NCBI GenBank assembly: GCA_964423545.1
Contig: CAYRFV010000044.1
Location: 1-26,938, forward strand
Direction of reading: 5' to 3'
Length of the DNA: 26,938 bases
Source: JALOOE01 sp964423545
GTDB taxonomy: Bacteria; Chloroflexota; Anaerolineae; CG2-30-64-16
How positions within the stretch are numbered: the first letter of the stretch is position 1; each line of letters begins with the position of its first letter. This document shows positions 1 to 9,300 of the stretch, piece after piece. Both the position numbers and the translations under genes were made by a program. The notes beneath the pieces were generated by a model. That model did not search any database, had not been told where the DNA came from, and worked only from the letters and a program-made list of their open reading frames with translations.

Positions 1-503
1 GGTCCAACCGTCCCTCCCGGTCGCAGCACGCGGCCGGCCGCTTCGTTGTCCGAACTGACGCCGTAGTCGGCGCCCTTCTCGAAGGCCGCGAGGCTCTCCG
101 CTTGGCGTGCGTCGGTCGTGCTCTCGCTCAGCGTCCCGTAGACTGCCGGCCCCCAGCCGCGCACACGCCAGCACGCATGGAGCACCGTGATATCGCTGTA
201 GCCAATCAGGAGAGGCCGTCCTGCGGCCTGCGCCTGCAGCAGCGACGACACGAGGTGCACCGCGCCGTAGCCGCCGCGAAAGGCCCAGACGATTTCATGC
301 TGCAAGGCGAGCGCCATATCCTCGCTGCGCGCTTCGGCCGGGAGCCAGGCGCCAGCCTGGAAATAGCGGCCGAGCAGAGGGGACGGCACGACATCCCAGC
401 CCAGCGCATCGGCCCACGCCTGGGCGGTCTTCAGCGTCTTAGCTTTGTCGGCCGGGTTCTTCATCGCATAGGAGGGAGCCGTGATGTACAGTCGAGGTTT
501 CAT
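1..503 (-). CDS. LD-carboxypeptidase (peptidase S66, LdcA/MccF-like), 3' end missing
   Basis: The minus-strand frame is open from ATG at 503 to the window edge, giving about 167 residues; the C-terminal half lies outside. The family cleaves the L,D bond of murein tetrapeptides in cell-wall recycling (LdcA) or amide bonds of microcin-like compounds (MccF). The S66 hallmarks are visible: FRGGYGAVHLV at residues 75-85 and LLIGYSDITVLHA at 98-110, where Ser103 in GYSD corresponds to the nucleophile. The Glu and His of the triad would be in the missing part. The N-terminus MKPRLYITAPSYAM fits the usual first strand followed by APSS/APS. A GGAG stands 11 bases before the ATG. It is transcribed away from the membrane protein operon that starts at 813. 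LdcA and MccF cannot be separated from this half. Confidence 0.85.
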   Translation of the reverse strand, partial: MKPRLYITAPSYAMKNPADKAKTLKTAQAWADALGWDVVPSPLLGRYFQAGAWLPAEARSEDMALALQHEIVWAFRGGYGAVHLVSSLLQAQAAGRPLLIGYSDITVLHACWRVRGWGPAVYGTLSESTTDARQAESLAAFEKGADYGVSSDNEAAGRVLRPGGTVG

Positions 504-550
504 GGGCGCCGTTTCTCCGATGTGGCTGAATCAGTGGCGTGCACGGCCCG

Positions 551-559
551 ATTATAGCA
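551..559 (-). promoter_or_regulatory. Extended -10 promoter for the LD-carboxypeptidase
   Basis: Read on the minus strand this is TGCTATAAT, a perfect -10 hexamer with the TGn extension. No good -35 lies 16-18 bases upstream, as is common for extended -10 promoters. Transcription would start near 544, leaving a leader of about 40 bases before the ATG at 503. Confidence 0.55.
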
Positions 560-591
560 CATCGGCCTGTGCATTCTCTTCAGCGGGCGGT

Positions 592-620
592 TTGACTTAC
601 GTTACGACTTCGTCTATGAT
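592..620 (+). promoter_or_regulatory. Sigma-70-type promoter upstream of the toxin-antitoxin remnant and the membrane protein operon
   Basis: TTGACT at 592-597 and TATGAT at 615-620 are separated by exactly 17 bases; each hexamer matches consensus at five of six positions. Start of transcription would be near 627. The first reading frame downstream is the broken antitoxin (656-715), then the PIN remnant, then the membrane protein at 813. It was probably the promoter of the toxin-antitoxin pair. Confidence 0.6.
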
Positions 621-655
621 CTCCAGCGAATCGGCATCCCAGCTGGCGTTGAGGC

Positions 656-715
656 GGGAAGACGATCCGTGCGAATACTCGCGAGGCGACCACCCACTTC
701 GATGGCGAGCCTTAA
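656..715 (+). pseudogene. Remnant of a Phd/YefM-type antitoxin
   Basis: The frame reads GKTIRANTREATTHF and then DGEP and a TAA stop. The first part resembles the N-terminus of Phd/YefM antitoxins, which often begin MKTI.AN.HEAKTHLS. There is no start codon: the position expected for ATG is GGG (656-658), and an in-frame TGA lies at 650-652. A normal antitoxin has 70-90 residues, so roughly 55 middle residues are missing between the THF start and the DGEP end. The TAA is followed after three bases by the PIN reading frame, the normal spacing for such pairs. The identification rests on about 15 residues and on context. Confidence 0.45.
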
Positions 716-718
716 GGG

Positions 719-820
719 ATGAAAGCCCTGCTCGACACTCACCCGTTCCTCCTGTGGATCAACAACGATCCTCGATCTTCTGTTGCAGCGCGCGATCTGA
801 TCGGCGACCGCCATGCGTGA
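719..820 (+). pseudogene. Truncated PIN-domain (VapC-type) toxin remnant
   Basis: An ATG frame of 33 residues begins MKALLDTHPFLLWINNDP and continues with SVAARDLIGD. This matches the start of type II PIN-domain ribonuclease toxins, usually MKLLLDTH.FLWW..DDPRLS..AR.LI.D. Asp6 is the first metal-binding acid of the PIN active site. A complete toxin has 125-140 residues, so the other catalytic acids are gone. The stop TGA at 818-820 lies inside the beginning of the membrane protein gene at 813, as if a deletion had joined the two. It may now serve only as a translated leader. Confidence 0.65.
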
Positions 821-2606
821 GGCCGTCCCGCCCGCCACGACCCTCGACGCTCATGCGATCGGTCGTCGCCGGCCCCAGACGACAACCTGGCTGGCGCTGC
901 TGCTGCCGGTGTTCGCTTGGGCCGCGTTAACCTATCCGGGGTATTTCGAGCTGCACAGCGGTTTCCGTCCGCTTTTCAACCTGGCCGATCTGGCGCGCAG
1001 CCTGCCCGGCTTCGGGTGGGCGCCGATCGTCGGCCAGCCTTACGATCTGCTCCGGGGCGAAGGCGCATTGGCCTACTGGTTGGCATTGCTGCCGCGCGGG
1101 GTGAGCGCGTCCTCCGTATTCGGCGTCAAGTGGGTCTTCGGCGCGAGCTTCGTGCTCGGCGCGGCAGGCGTCTACGCCTGGGCGCGGCGGACGCTGGGCG
1201 ATTGGCCAGCACTGCTTGCCAGCTTGACCTACGCGTTGTGGCCGATCGGTCTGGCCACAGTCTATGTGCGCGGCGCGCTGGCCGAAGCGCTTTTCATGGC
1301 GTTGGCGCCGTGGCTGCTTTGGGCGGCTGCTATCGCGGTTGAAACCGGTCGCGGTCGCGCTGCATTCCTCCTGGCGGTCGGTCTGGCCGCTGCATTCTGG
1401 ACCCAGAGCGGGCTGGCTCTCTGGCTGGCCGTCGTCGTCCTGGCTTTCCTGCTGTATCGAGGCGGAACTCGGATCACCACAGGGGAGTCCAGAGCAAGCG
1501 CCGGCCGCGGCGGGGCAGGCCTGGCGGCCCCTCTGGCCGGTTGGCTGGCCGGCGTTGCGTTGGGGATCGCCGGGCTGCTGCCTGTGATCGCGCGGCACGG
1601 CGCCGGCGGCAAAACGTATGTCGCTTTCACCGATCACCTCGTCTATCCTCACCAACTGCTCCAGGCCGGGTGGGGCGTCGGGTCGAGCCTCACAGGGCCG
1701 TACGATGCACTGACGCTCCAGTTGGGCATCGTTGCGTGCGGGTTGGCCGTGATCGGCGTCGTCCTGGCCGATGGGTCGGAGGCCGAGGAGGAATCGACGG
1801 ACGAGCCAGCGGGCGAATCGGCGCATGGGCGGACGGACGAGGCGATGGCAGAGAAAGCCAGCGCATCGGCTGTTTCTCGCCCCACAGGCGTCCCGTCGCC
1901 GGGCTCACGTCCGGCGCACCGCTTTCCGCTGGCAGTAGTGCTGATCCTCGTGTTCCTGTCGGGCACGCTCGCCGCGCCGATCTGGCGCAGCGCGCCGTTC
2001 CCAGCGCGCACGCTGACCTATCCGTGGCAGCTGCTTCTGCTGGCGGGGCCGTGGCTGGCATGGTTGGCCGGGCTGGGGGGCAGGGCGCTAGCGGATCTGT
2101 TTCCCGCGGCACCGCGCGAGGCCGCCGCGCGGCCCCTCTTCGCCGCACTGCTTGCGCTGGTGCTGCTCGGCTCATACAGCTATCTGAACCCCACCACCGT
2201 CAGCCCGCCGGCGCCGGACGCGCCGCTAGCCATCTTCGGTGACAACGAGATCGCCCTGCTGGAGGTTGCACCGGTGCGCGCAGGCGGCGCGGACGCAGGC
2301 GGCGCGGACGCCGGTGTCGACGTGCGCTGGCAGGCGCTGCGACCGCTGGCGCGCGACTACACAGTTTTCCTCCACGCCATCGGCCCGGACGGCCAGATGG
2401 TCGGTCAGCACGACACGATGCCGCGGGACAACACGCTCCCCACCAGCCAGTGGCGGCCCGGGCAGGTAGTCGACGATCGCTACCGGGCCACGCTCAAGCC
2501 AGGCACGCCGCGCGACGAGACCCGCTACAACCTGGGCTTGTATGAGTGGCAGACCGGCAAGCGCCTGCTGACTGCGACCGATGACAAGGTGGCGGTGCAG
2601 CCATGA
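813..2606 (+). CDS. GT-C-like multi-pass membrane protein with C-terminal beta domain
   Basis: The product is 597 residues with about ten hydrophobic segments between residues 25 and 460, followed by a soluble tail. It shares (I/V)YVR.A.AE (residues 150-158, VYVRGALAE) with the proteins at 2603 and 24692, so it belongs to the same broad PTPS-related/GT-C membrane family, which is thought to handle lipid-linked sugars or cell-surface polymers. The first outer loop reads GYFELHSGFRP, whereas the two relatives have HD.RH. The tail, residues about 490-597, contains TVFLHAIGPDGQMVGQHD and W.PGQVVDD, a module often seen at the end of Chloroflexota GT-C proteins. A 15-base tandem repeat near 2280-2310 encodes GGADA twice. 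A charged, low-complexity insert lies near residues 320-370. No clear ribosome site precedes ATG 813, which overlaps the PIN remnant; translation may be coupled. Substrate unknown. Confidence 0.75.
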   Translation: MREAVPPATTLDAHAIGRRRPQTTTWLALLLPVFAWAALTYPGYFELHSGFRPLFNLADLARSLPGFGWAPIVGQPYDLLRGEGALAYWLALLPRGVSASSVFGVKWVFGASFVLGAAGVYAWARRTLGDWPALLASLTYALWPIGLATVYVRGALAEALFMALAPWLLWAAAIAVETGRGRAAFLLAVGLAAAFWTQSGLALWLAVVVLAFLLYRGGTRITTGESRASAGRGGAGLAAPLAGWLAGVALGIAGLLPVIARHGAGGKTYVAFTDHLVYPHQLLQAGWGVGSSLTGPYDALTLQLGIVACGLAVIGVVLADGSEAEEESTDEPAGESAHGRTDEAMAEKASASAVSRPTGVPSPGSRPAHRFPLAVVLILVFLSGTLAAPIWRSAPFPARTLTYPWQLLLLAGPWLAWLAGLGGRALADLFPAAPREAAARPLFAALLALVLLGSYSYLNPTTVSPPAPDAPLAIFGDNEIALLEVAPVRAGGADAGGADAGVDVRWQALRPLARDYTVFLHAIGPDGQMVGQHDTMPRDNTLPTSQWRPGQVVDDRYRATLKPGTPRDETRYNLGLYEWQTGKRLLTATDDKVAVQP

Positions 2607-4582
2607 TCGAAGACCGAGGGTTTGGGGCCGCAGACCGCGAAGCCGGCGCCGACGCTGCTTCGTCCCTTGTCTTCCGTCATTCTTTCCTCTTCCATCCGCT
2701 CCTTGTCCTCCTCCTGGGCCTGGTCGTGATTGCTCCACTACTGCAGCCCGGCTATTTCTGGGGCGCCCACGACGCCCGGCACGATGTCTACTTCATCTTC
2801 CAGTACGACAAGGCGGTGCAGGACGGCATCTGGCTGCCCGGCTGGGGGCCGGACTGGGCGTTCGGCTACGGCTACCCGTTCTGGATCGTTTATGGGCCGC
2901 TGGCAACGTTTGTGGGCGAGCTGCTCCACCATTTCCTGCGCCTCGGTCTCGAAGAGAGCGTCAAGGCTGTCTTGGGGCTGTCGGTGCTGCTCTCGGGACT
3001 GGCGATGTATGGCTTCGTCCGCTCATGGCTGGGCTCCCATGCGGGTCTGGTTGCCGGCGTCGCCTACATGGCGATTCCTTATCACCTGGTCGATGTGTAC
3101 GTGCGCGCCGCGATGGCTGAATCAGTGGCGCTGGTCTTCTTGCCGCTGGCGCTATGGGGCTTTCGGGAGACGGTGATCCGGCCGCGTCCGACGGCCGCCA
3201 TCGGCGCTGCGGTCGCTTACGCCGCGATCATGTGGACGAGCAACCTGGTCGCCCTGGTGTTCACACCGGGGCTTGCGGTGTACGTGCTCGCCCTCTGGCT
3301 ATGGCGGGTGCGAGATGAACGACGAATCGGGGACCGCCAGCCGTCTGGCGTCCACGGGCTGGCGTCCATCGTCCGTCCGTTGCTCTTCCCTGCCGCGGCC
3401 TTTGCACTCGGGCTGGGCTTGAGCGCGGCGTTCTTCATCCCTGCACTGATCGAGCAGCGATATATCAACCAGACGCAGTGGTTCGGCAAGTACTACGATC
3501 CGTTTCAACACTTCGTCTACTTTTTCCAACTGCTCAGCCCGGCCTGGGGCTTCGGCATCAGCCAGCCGGGCCCCGATGACATCGCCCAGGGCGCGATGAG
3601 CTATCAGTTGGGGGCTGCAGCGACACTGCTTTCCATCGTCGCGCTGGCGCTCGCCGGCCGGCAGCCGGCGGCCGGGCCGCCGGTGGCCGGGCCGCCGGCC
3701 GTCCGGCGCCGCGAGGTGTGGTTCTGGGGCGCATGGCTGGCAGCAAGCGTGTTCCTGACGCTGGGCGTTTCAGCGTGGGCGTGGCGGTTCGCGCCCGGCG
3801 TGCGCTTCGCCCAGTTTCCCTGGCGTTATCTGATGCTGGCGATCCTGCCGCTGAGCGTCTTGCCGGGGACGCTGGTGGCAGACTGCGGATGGCGGAGCGT
3901 GGATCGAGCCCGCAGCAGGCCGCCCACCCTTCGTGGCCGCCCCTTCGGGATCGGCGGTCACCTTTGGCCCGCGCTGCTGCTGGCCGTGCTCCTGCTGCTC
4001 AGCAGTGCAGCTTACTTCAAGGTCGAAATGAGGGAGCCGACAAGGGAGCAGGGACCGGTGTCGATGGCCGCGCTCATGCGCTTCCAGCGGACGAGCGACG
4101 AGATGACAGGCGTCACGGCCTGGGTCGACCCTTCGCGCATTCCCAACTGGTCACCGTTGGCGGACGAGTGGGTGGCCGGCCGGGACGTGGTCACCCGCGC
4201 CGATTACAGCCGCATCCCACAGAACAAGACGCTGGCGGTGAACGCCGAAGGAATGGGCAGCCAGCACGACGAGGTCTGGTACTATGCCGAGGCGCCCGAC
4301 CAAGCGATCACCTTCAATCGCTTCTGGTATCCCGGCTGGAACGCGTATCTGCTGGATGGAAAGAACGGCAGACCGGTTCAGCGCCTCGAGGTGCGCCGCG
4401 AAGAGGGTCCGCTGGCGCGTGTGATGGTGCCGGTGGCGCCAGGCCAGGGGTTCATTCTGCTCCGCTTCGAGGACACGCCGCTGCGCGCTGCGGCCAAGGC
4501 GGTTACCCTTGGCACGCTGGCATTGATGATCGGGTGGCTGGCGTTCCGTCTGTTACGCCGGCGGCGTCGCCAGGCTGCTTGA
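2603..4582 (+). CDS. 6-pyruvoyl-tetrahydropterin synthase-related (PTPS-related) membrane protein
   Basis: A 659-residue membrane protein whose ATG overlaps the previous stop as ATGA, so both are one operon with coupled translation. It has about ten transmembrane segments and a large outer domain near the C-terminus, closing with a final helix and a basic end (RLLRRRRRQAA). The first outer loop holds GAHDARHD at residues 54-61, and VYVRAAMAE lies at 165-173. Both are shared with the protein at 24692, with which it aligns through most of the first 200 residues. Despite the database name, these proteins are not pterin enzymes; the layout resembles GT-C glycosyltransferases or YfhO-like proteins. 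Residues about 354-367 contain a small repeat, AGPPVAGPPAV, encoded by GC-rich repeats near 3668-3700. The role in surface polymer or glycan assembly is inferred. Confidence 0.8.
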   Translation: MIEDRGFGAADREAGADAASSLVFRHSFLFHPLLVLLLGLVVIAPLLQPGYFWGAHDARHDVYFIFQYDKAVQDGIWLPGWGPDWAFGYGYPFWIVYGPLATFVGELLHHFLRLGLEESVKAVLGLSVLLSGLAMYGFVRSWLGSHAGLVAGVAYMAIPYHLVDVYVRAAMAESVALVFLPLALWGFRETVIRPRPTAAIGAAVAYAAIMWTSNLVALVFTPGLAVYVLALWLWRVRDERRIGDRQPSGVHGLASIVRPLLFPAAAFALGLGLSAAFFIPALIEQRYINQTQWFGKYYDPFQHFVYFFQLLSPAWGFGISQPGPDDIAQGAMSYQLGAAATLLSIVALALAGRQPAAGPPVAGPPAVRRREVWFWGAWLAASVFLTLGVSAWAWRFAPGVRFAQFPWRYLMLAILPLSVLPGTLVADCGWRSVDRARSRPPTLRGRPFGIGGHLWPALLLAVLLLLSSAAYFKVEMREPTREQGPVSMAALMRFQRTSDEMTGVTAWVDPSRIPNWSPLADEWVAGRDVVTRADYSRIPQNKTLAVNAEGMGSQHDEVWYYAEAPDQAITFNRFWYPGWNAYLLDGKNGRPVQRLEVRREEGPLARVMVPVAPGQGFILLRFEDTPLRAAAKAVTLGTLALMIGWLAFRLLRRRRRQAA

Positions 4583-4681
4583 CAGGCTGCTTCCCGATCC
4601 ATCGAATCGCGACACCGGTCATCCTGTAGTCAGTCGTCGGGTATTCGTCCATCGACTGTATTGCTGCAAGGGGGTCGCGCC

Positions 4682-5608
4682 ATGAAGCCATTCCGCAAGA
4701 ACGTTGCCCTGGCCGTCGACGGCGGCGGCATTCGCGGCGTGATCGTCACGCGCGCGCTGACGATCCTGGAAGAGCACCTGGGACAGCCGGTGAGCCGCCT
4801 TTTCCGGCTGTCGGCCGGCACCTCCACCGGTTCGATCATCTCCGCAGGCCTGGGGGCAGGCCTGACCGCCGGGCAGATGCACAAGTTGTACGTTTCGCTG
4901 GGCGACATCATTTTCAAGAAGAACCTGCAGAGCGAGCTGTGGCTCCTTTTCAAATATCGCTATGAACACGGGCCGTTGGAAGCGGCATTGAGGGAGCACA
5001 TCGGCGAGGGCGTGATGGGCGATTTCTGGTCGGCCAACCCGCCGATCGATGTCGTGATCACGGCGTTCGACCTGGTGGAGAACCGCACGCGCTTTGTCAA
5101 GCCGTGGAAGGAGGAGTACGCCGGATGGCCGATCGTCAAGGCCGTGCTGGCGTCATCGTCCGTGCCCACCTTCTTCCCACCGGTGGAAGGCCGCTATGTC
5201 GATGGCGGGGTCGGCGCCTACGCCAATCCCTGTTACATCGCCGCGTACGAAGCCGTCTACTGCCTGGGGTGGGATCCGGCCGAGACCACGCTGATCAGCG
5301 TCGGCACGGGGACGATCCAAGGCGGGCTGAAGCCGGGCCAGGCCACCGGATTCTGGCCGTGGGAGTGGCTGGATCCGGTGATGACCGCCTTCCTGCAGTC
5401 CACCTACGATCAGCAGATTCAGGTGGTCGGCGCGCTCTTTCCGACGCTCGACTTCCGCCGCTTCCAGGTGACGCTGCGCGAGAGCATCGGCATGGACGCA
5501 GCCGACCAGATGCCGCGGCTGGTGGCATATGGCGATGAGCTGGGACAGAAGATCCTGGACGACATCCTCGAGCCGATCCCCAGCTTTCGCACGACGCGGA
5601 GACCGTGA
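4682..5608 (+). CDS. Patatin-like phospholipase
   Basis: A 308-residue protein with the full patatin active site: oxyanion-hole motif DGGGIRG (residues 13-19), nucleophile elbow GTSTG with Ser48 (46-50), and the DGG motif with catalytic Asp174. Patatins hydrolyse acyl chains from phospholipids. There is no signal peptide, so it is probably cytoplasmic and acts at the inner face of the membrane. ATG 4682 is preferred because AAGGGGG ends seven bases before it; a TTG at 4661 would add seven residues that include the ribosome site. The stop overlaps the GTG of the acetyltransferase gene. The DGGGIRG and GTSTG form is the one also used by CapV effectors of CBASS defence, but no cyclase or sensor gene is adjacent, so a lipid-turnover enzyme is the simpler reading. 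Confidence 0.9.
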   Translation: MKPFRKNVALAVDGGGIRGVIVTRALTILEEHLGQPVSRLFRLSAGTSTGSIISAGLGAGLTAGQMHKLYVSLGDIIFKKNLQSELWLLFKYRYEHGPLEAALREHIGEGVMGDFWSANPPIDVVITAFDLVENRTRFVKPWKEEYAGWPIVKAVLASSSVPTFFPPVEGRYVDGGVGAYANPCYIAAYEAVYCLGWDPAETTLISVGTGTIQGGLKPGQATGFWPWEWLDPVMTAFLQSTYDQQIQVVGALFPTLDFRRFQVTLRESIGMDAADQMPRLVAYGDELGQKILDDILEPIPSFRTTRRP

Positions 5609-6201
5609 GAGGCACGATGACGCCTGAGGATCTCTCTCGCAACCTTTGGCGCGGGGAAAGTGTTCGACTGACCGCGGTCACGAAGGAAGATCATCCCGCG
5701 CTGGCCCGCTGGTATCAGGATGCCGGTTTCCTGCGCCTGTGGAACGCCGATCCGGCGAGGCCGCAGACCGAGGCCGAAGTAGGCAAGTGGCTGGAAGAAG
5801 AAGCGAAGAAGGAGAATGCGTTCCGGTTTGCGATCCGGCTGTTGACAGGCGACGAGCTGCTCGGGCTCCTGGAGCTGGATGGGATCCTCTGGAACCAGGG
5901 CAGCGGCTGGATCGCGATCGGCTTCGGGAACCGAGAGCACTGGGGCAGAGGCTACGGCAGCGAGGCGCTGCGCCTGCTGCTGGATTACGCCTTCGGCGAG
6001 CTGAACCTCCGCCGCGTCCAGCTCACCGTGTTCGCATACAACGAGCGCGCCATCGCGTTGTACGAAAAGCTTGGCTTCGTGCGCGAAGGGGTCTATCGCG
6101 AGTTCCTGTTGCGCAATGGGGCGATCTACGACATGTATCTGTACGGCATGCTGCGACGCGAATGGGAGCGCCGCCCGACGATCAATCGCCGGGCTACCTG
6201 A
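5605..6201 (+). CDS. GNAT family N-acetyltransferase (RimJ/RimL type)
   Basis: About 198 residues. The acetyl-CoA-binding loop is clear in HWGRGYGSEALRLLLDYAF, and the C-terminal hallmark ERAIALYEKLGFVREG is typical of the RimJ/RimL (Acetyltransf_3) branch, which acetylates N-terminal amines of proteins or small amines. GTG 5605 overlaps the patatin stop (GTGA), while ATG 5617, four residues later, has AGAGG just upstream; either start may be used, and both imply translational coupling with the lipase. The substrate cannot be read from sequence. The gene converges on the large regulator at 6314. Confidence 0.88.
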   Translation: MRGTMTPEDLSRNLWRGESVRLTAVTKEDHPALARWYQDAGFLRLWNADPARPQTEAEVGKWLEEEAKKENAFRFAIRLLTGDELLGLLELDGILWNQGSGWIAIGFGNREHWGRGYGSEALRLLLDYAFGELNLRRVQLTVFAYNERAIALYEKLGFVREGVYREFLLRNGAIYDMYLYGMLRREWERRPTINRRAT

Positions 6202-6206
6202 GCAAC

Positions 6207-6223
6207 GCCCCCCTGAAGGGGGC
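6207..6223 (+). terminator. Possible hairpin terminator between convergent genes
   Basis: GCCCCC and GGGGGC form a six-base-pair all-GC stem around a five-base loop, six bases after the acetyltransferase stop. There is no T-run behind it, so it is a weak terminator candidate. A second small GCCCG/CGGGC hairpin lies at 6246-6261. The rest of the 112-base gap shows nothing else. Confidence 0.35.
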
Positions 6224-6313
6224 TGGCCTCTTACTGGACACCTCCGCCCGGTCCTGCGGGCACTGCTTCGTAGTCCAGGCATCTGCGTCCGCGCGCCTGG
6301 CTTGTGCATTGAT

Positions 6314-9300
6314 CTAACCGCCCACCAACGCCGCCACGATCTCGTCAAACTCTCGCACTCGGCCGCGTGCGCCTGCGGCGGCGAATTCCTCGGCGGGGAG
6401 CTTCGCCTCGAGCTCCGCTAATAGCCGGACGGCGCGCTGCCGCGTGACGTGGAAGGCTGACGGCCACGCCTGAATGAACGCCAGCAGCTCCACAGCGGCA
6501 GTCAACTGGCCTTCCGCCAGCCGGGCCTCTCCCAGCCCGGCGACGCCTTGCGCCCGTTGACCCGCGGTGGAACGCTCCGTGGCCACGACCAGGAGGAAGC
6601 GACGCCTGGCCTCGACCGGATCGCGCATCGCCAATGCCGCCTGGCCCAGCCCGATGTGCACGAGGGCCGGTCCCATGGGCCAGCCCGTCCCCGTGTGCTC
6701 GAACGCAGCAAGGATTTGCTCGAACAGCTGTCGTGCGGCGGCGGGCCGACCCTGCGCCAGGGCGATGTCCGCCAACCCGCGGCGCGCGTGGCTGATGGCG
6801 AAACCGTGACCGATGGCTGTGGCGATCGATAGGCTGCGCCGGTGGCACGCGGCGGCTCGCTCGTAGTCGCCGCGGGCGCAGTGCACTCCACCCAATAGAT
6901 TGTAGAACTCGGCGGTGAGAGGCCGGTCCCCCACTGCGCGGATGATGGCGAGGGCAGCGCGCCCGTGCGCTTCCGCCTCCTGATACGCGCCTATCGCAAG
7001 AGAAACCAGGGCAAGGACCCGGTGCGTCAGTCCCTGTCCAAGTTCAAGCCCGTACCGGTCGCAGAGAGCAAGGCTCTCTTCGCACAGGCGCTGCGCCGCA
7101 CCGTAGTGCCCCATCCGATATGCGCCCCCGGCCTGGCCCCAGTAGGTCTCTGCGCGAGCCCTCAGGTTGATTTCCCGAGCATAGGGATAGAGTCGGAAGC
7201 CTGGGTCGCACAACTCGTTGCGCAGTGGCTCCCACAGGCGCGCTGACTCGGCAAAGTCACCTTGAAAGTCGTTGGCAAAAGCCAGGGTGCGTCGATGCCG
7301 CCAGCGGGCTTCCCGCCAGCGGAGGTCATCCTCGGGGCCTTGCTCCAGGTAGCATTCAGCTTGTCGCAGATGGCGCATCACGCGCTCACACGACAGCTGC
7401 ATCAGGCAGCAGTCGGCCAGGCTGTTGTGAAGGGCGCCGAGCAGCAGAGCGCGCTCCAGATGACGCGGGTCGTCCAGGCCGACCGGCCGGCTCTCGAGCT
7501 GCCGAATGCTGCGCTCCAGGCTGAGGACCATGCTCGCATACCAGCCCATGCGATAGCCGAACCAGCCCAACATGCCGCTGATCTCCAGGGCTGCGTCGAC
7601 CCTGTCGCGGGCTGCATGCCACTCCCGAGCCGCCAGGAAGTTGTTCATTTCCGGCGTGAGCTGGCCGGCCATCTTCAGTGCACGGCCCCATTCGACGCGC
7701 ATCTGCCGGGCTAGAGATTGGAAGTAGTCGGCATGCCGGTCGCGCGCCCGGTCAGGGGGTTCTCCAGTCTCCTCCGCGTGCTCCGTATCCAGTTTCTCCA
7801 CGCAGAACTGTCGCATCAGCTCATGGAACTGGTAGCGGCCATACAGCCCCAGCCGCAGCCAGGAAGCGTCGATCAGGGCAGCGAGATCAACGAGCGTTGC
7901 GCCGGTCACCGCCTGCGCCGCCTCGCGGGTGAAGCCGCCACGAAAAACCGAGAGCTGACGCAGGATGCTGTGCTCCTTCGGGGTGAGTAAGCGCCATGAA
8001 TGATCGAAAGTGGCGAGCATGCTGCGATGGCGCGCCGGCGCTTCGCGCAGCGTCGTCACCAGCAGCGCCAGGCCGCGTTCCAGCTCGGCTTCGATCTCCG
8101 AGAGCGGCAGCGCCCGAGTCCAGGCAGCCGCCAACTCGATGGCGAGGGGAACACCCGCCAGCAGACGGCAGATGCGCACGATGCACCCGGCATCGTAGGC
8201 TGTGGGCCGGAAGTCTAACTGCACCCGAGAGACACACAGGAGAAAGAGCGCGGTAGCGCCGTAGCATTCAAGGGTGGTGGGCTGGACCGCAAATGCGTGC
8301 ACTTCTGTGTCCTCGCGATCGACGGATGTCGGCACTGTCAACCCTTCCAGCACCTCGACCCACTCTGACTGTACATTCAGCCTGATGCGGGATGTTACGA
8401 GCAGCTTGACCTTCGGCGCCCCCCGCAAGATCGCCATCAATAGCCTCATCCCGTGCGCCATCTCGCCATCCCTGTCGCCCGGCTCCCGTCCCCTGAGGAG
8501 ATGCTCGTAGTTGTCCAGTACGAGCAGCATATGCTTATCGGCTAGGTGGCCAAGCACCTGCTGATCCGCTTGAGCGGAGGCGTATGTCGGAATCTTCAGG
8601 GCGTCCAGGATGGCCGGAGCCAACTGCTCCGGGGACGAAGTAGGCGCCAGATCGACGAAGCATGCACCGTGGACGAACGAGTCGACGACGCTGCGGGCGG
8701 CCTGAATGGCCAGCCGGGTCTTGCCGATGCCGCCCGGACCGACGACGGTCAGCAGGCGACAGGCTGGATGGCTCAGTCGATCGACGATCTGCACCAGCTC
8801 GGTCTCGCGACCGATGAAGGGGGTCAGGTCAGGCGGCAGGTTGTGTGTGGGAGCGGGAGGCAGAGTGAGTTGGAGGAGGGAGGTGTCAGCGGTTCGGATG
8901 GCCTCAAAGAGGGTCTTGGTCTCCGGCTCCGGGTCGATCCCCAGCTCCGCGTGCAAGACCTGGAGACACTCCTGGTACTGGCGGACGGCGGCGGCACGGT
9001 CGCCAACTCCTGCGTAGAGCTGCATCAGCAGACGCTGTGCGGGCTCGTTCAGCGGATCGAACGCCAACCAGCGCCGGGCGTGGCCGATCGCCGCCTCCCA
9101 CTGCCCGCTGCCGGCCAACCCCTGCGCCAACTTCTCCAGCACCCCCGCCAGCTCCAGGCGCAGTGATTCGGTCTGGAAGGTCTGCCAGGCATCAAACTCT
9201 TCGGCGTCAGGCAGGGTGAAGCCGGCCAGGAAGTCAGCGGCATAAAGGCCAGCGGCTTCGCCAAGCGCAGCCTGGCAGGCAGCGCAGAGACGCTGCGGCG

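Noticed and set aside
102..557. Plus-strand open frame opposite the LD-carboxypeptidase
   Set aside because: It has no recognisable domain and lies over a minus-strand frame with clear S66 motifs.
927..1826. Long minus-strand frame under the first membrane protein
   Set aside because: Arg/Gln/Pro-rich composition without motifs, typical of antisense frames in high-GC genes.
4682..5608. Patatin as a CBASS (CapV) defence effector
   Set aside because: The motif form fits, but no CD-NTase, Cap2/Cap3 or other defence gene is nearby; neighbours are an acetyltransferase and membrane proteins.
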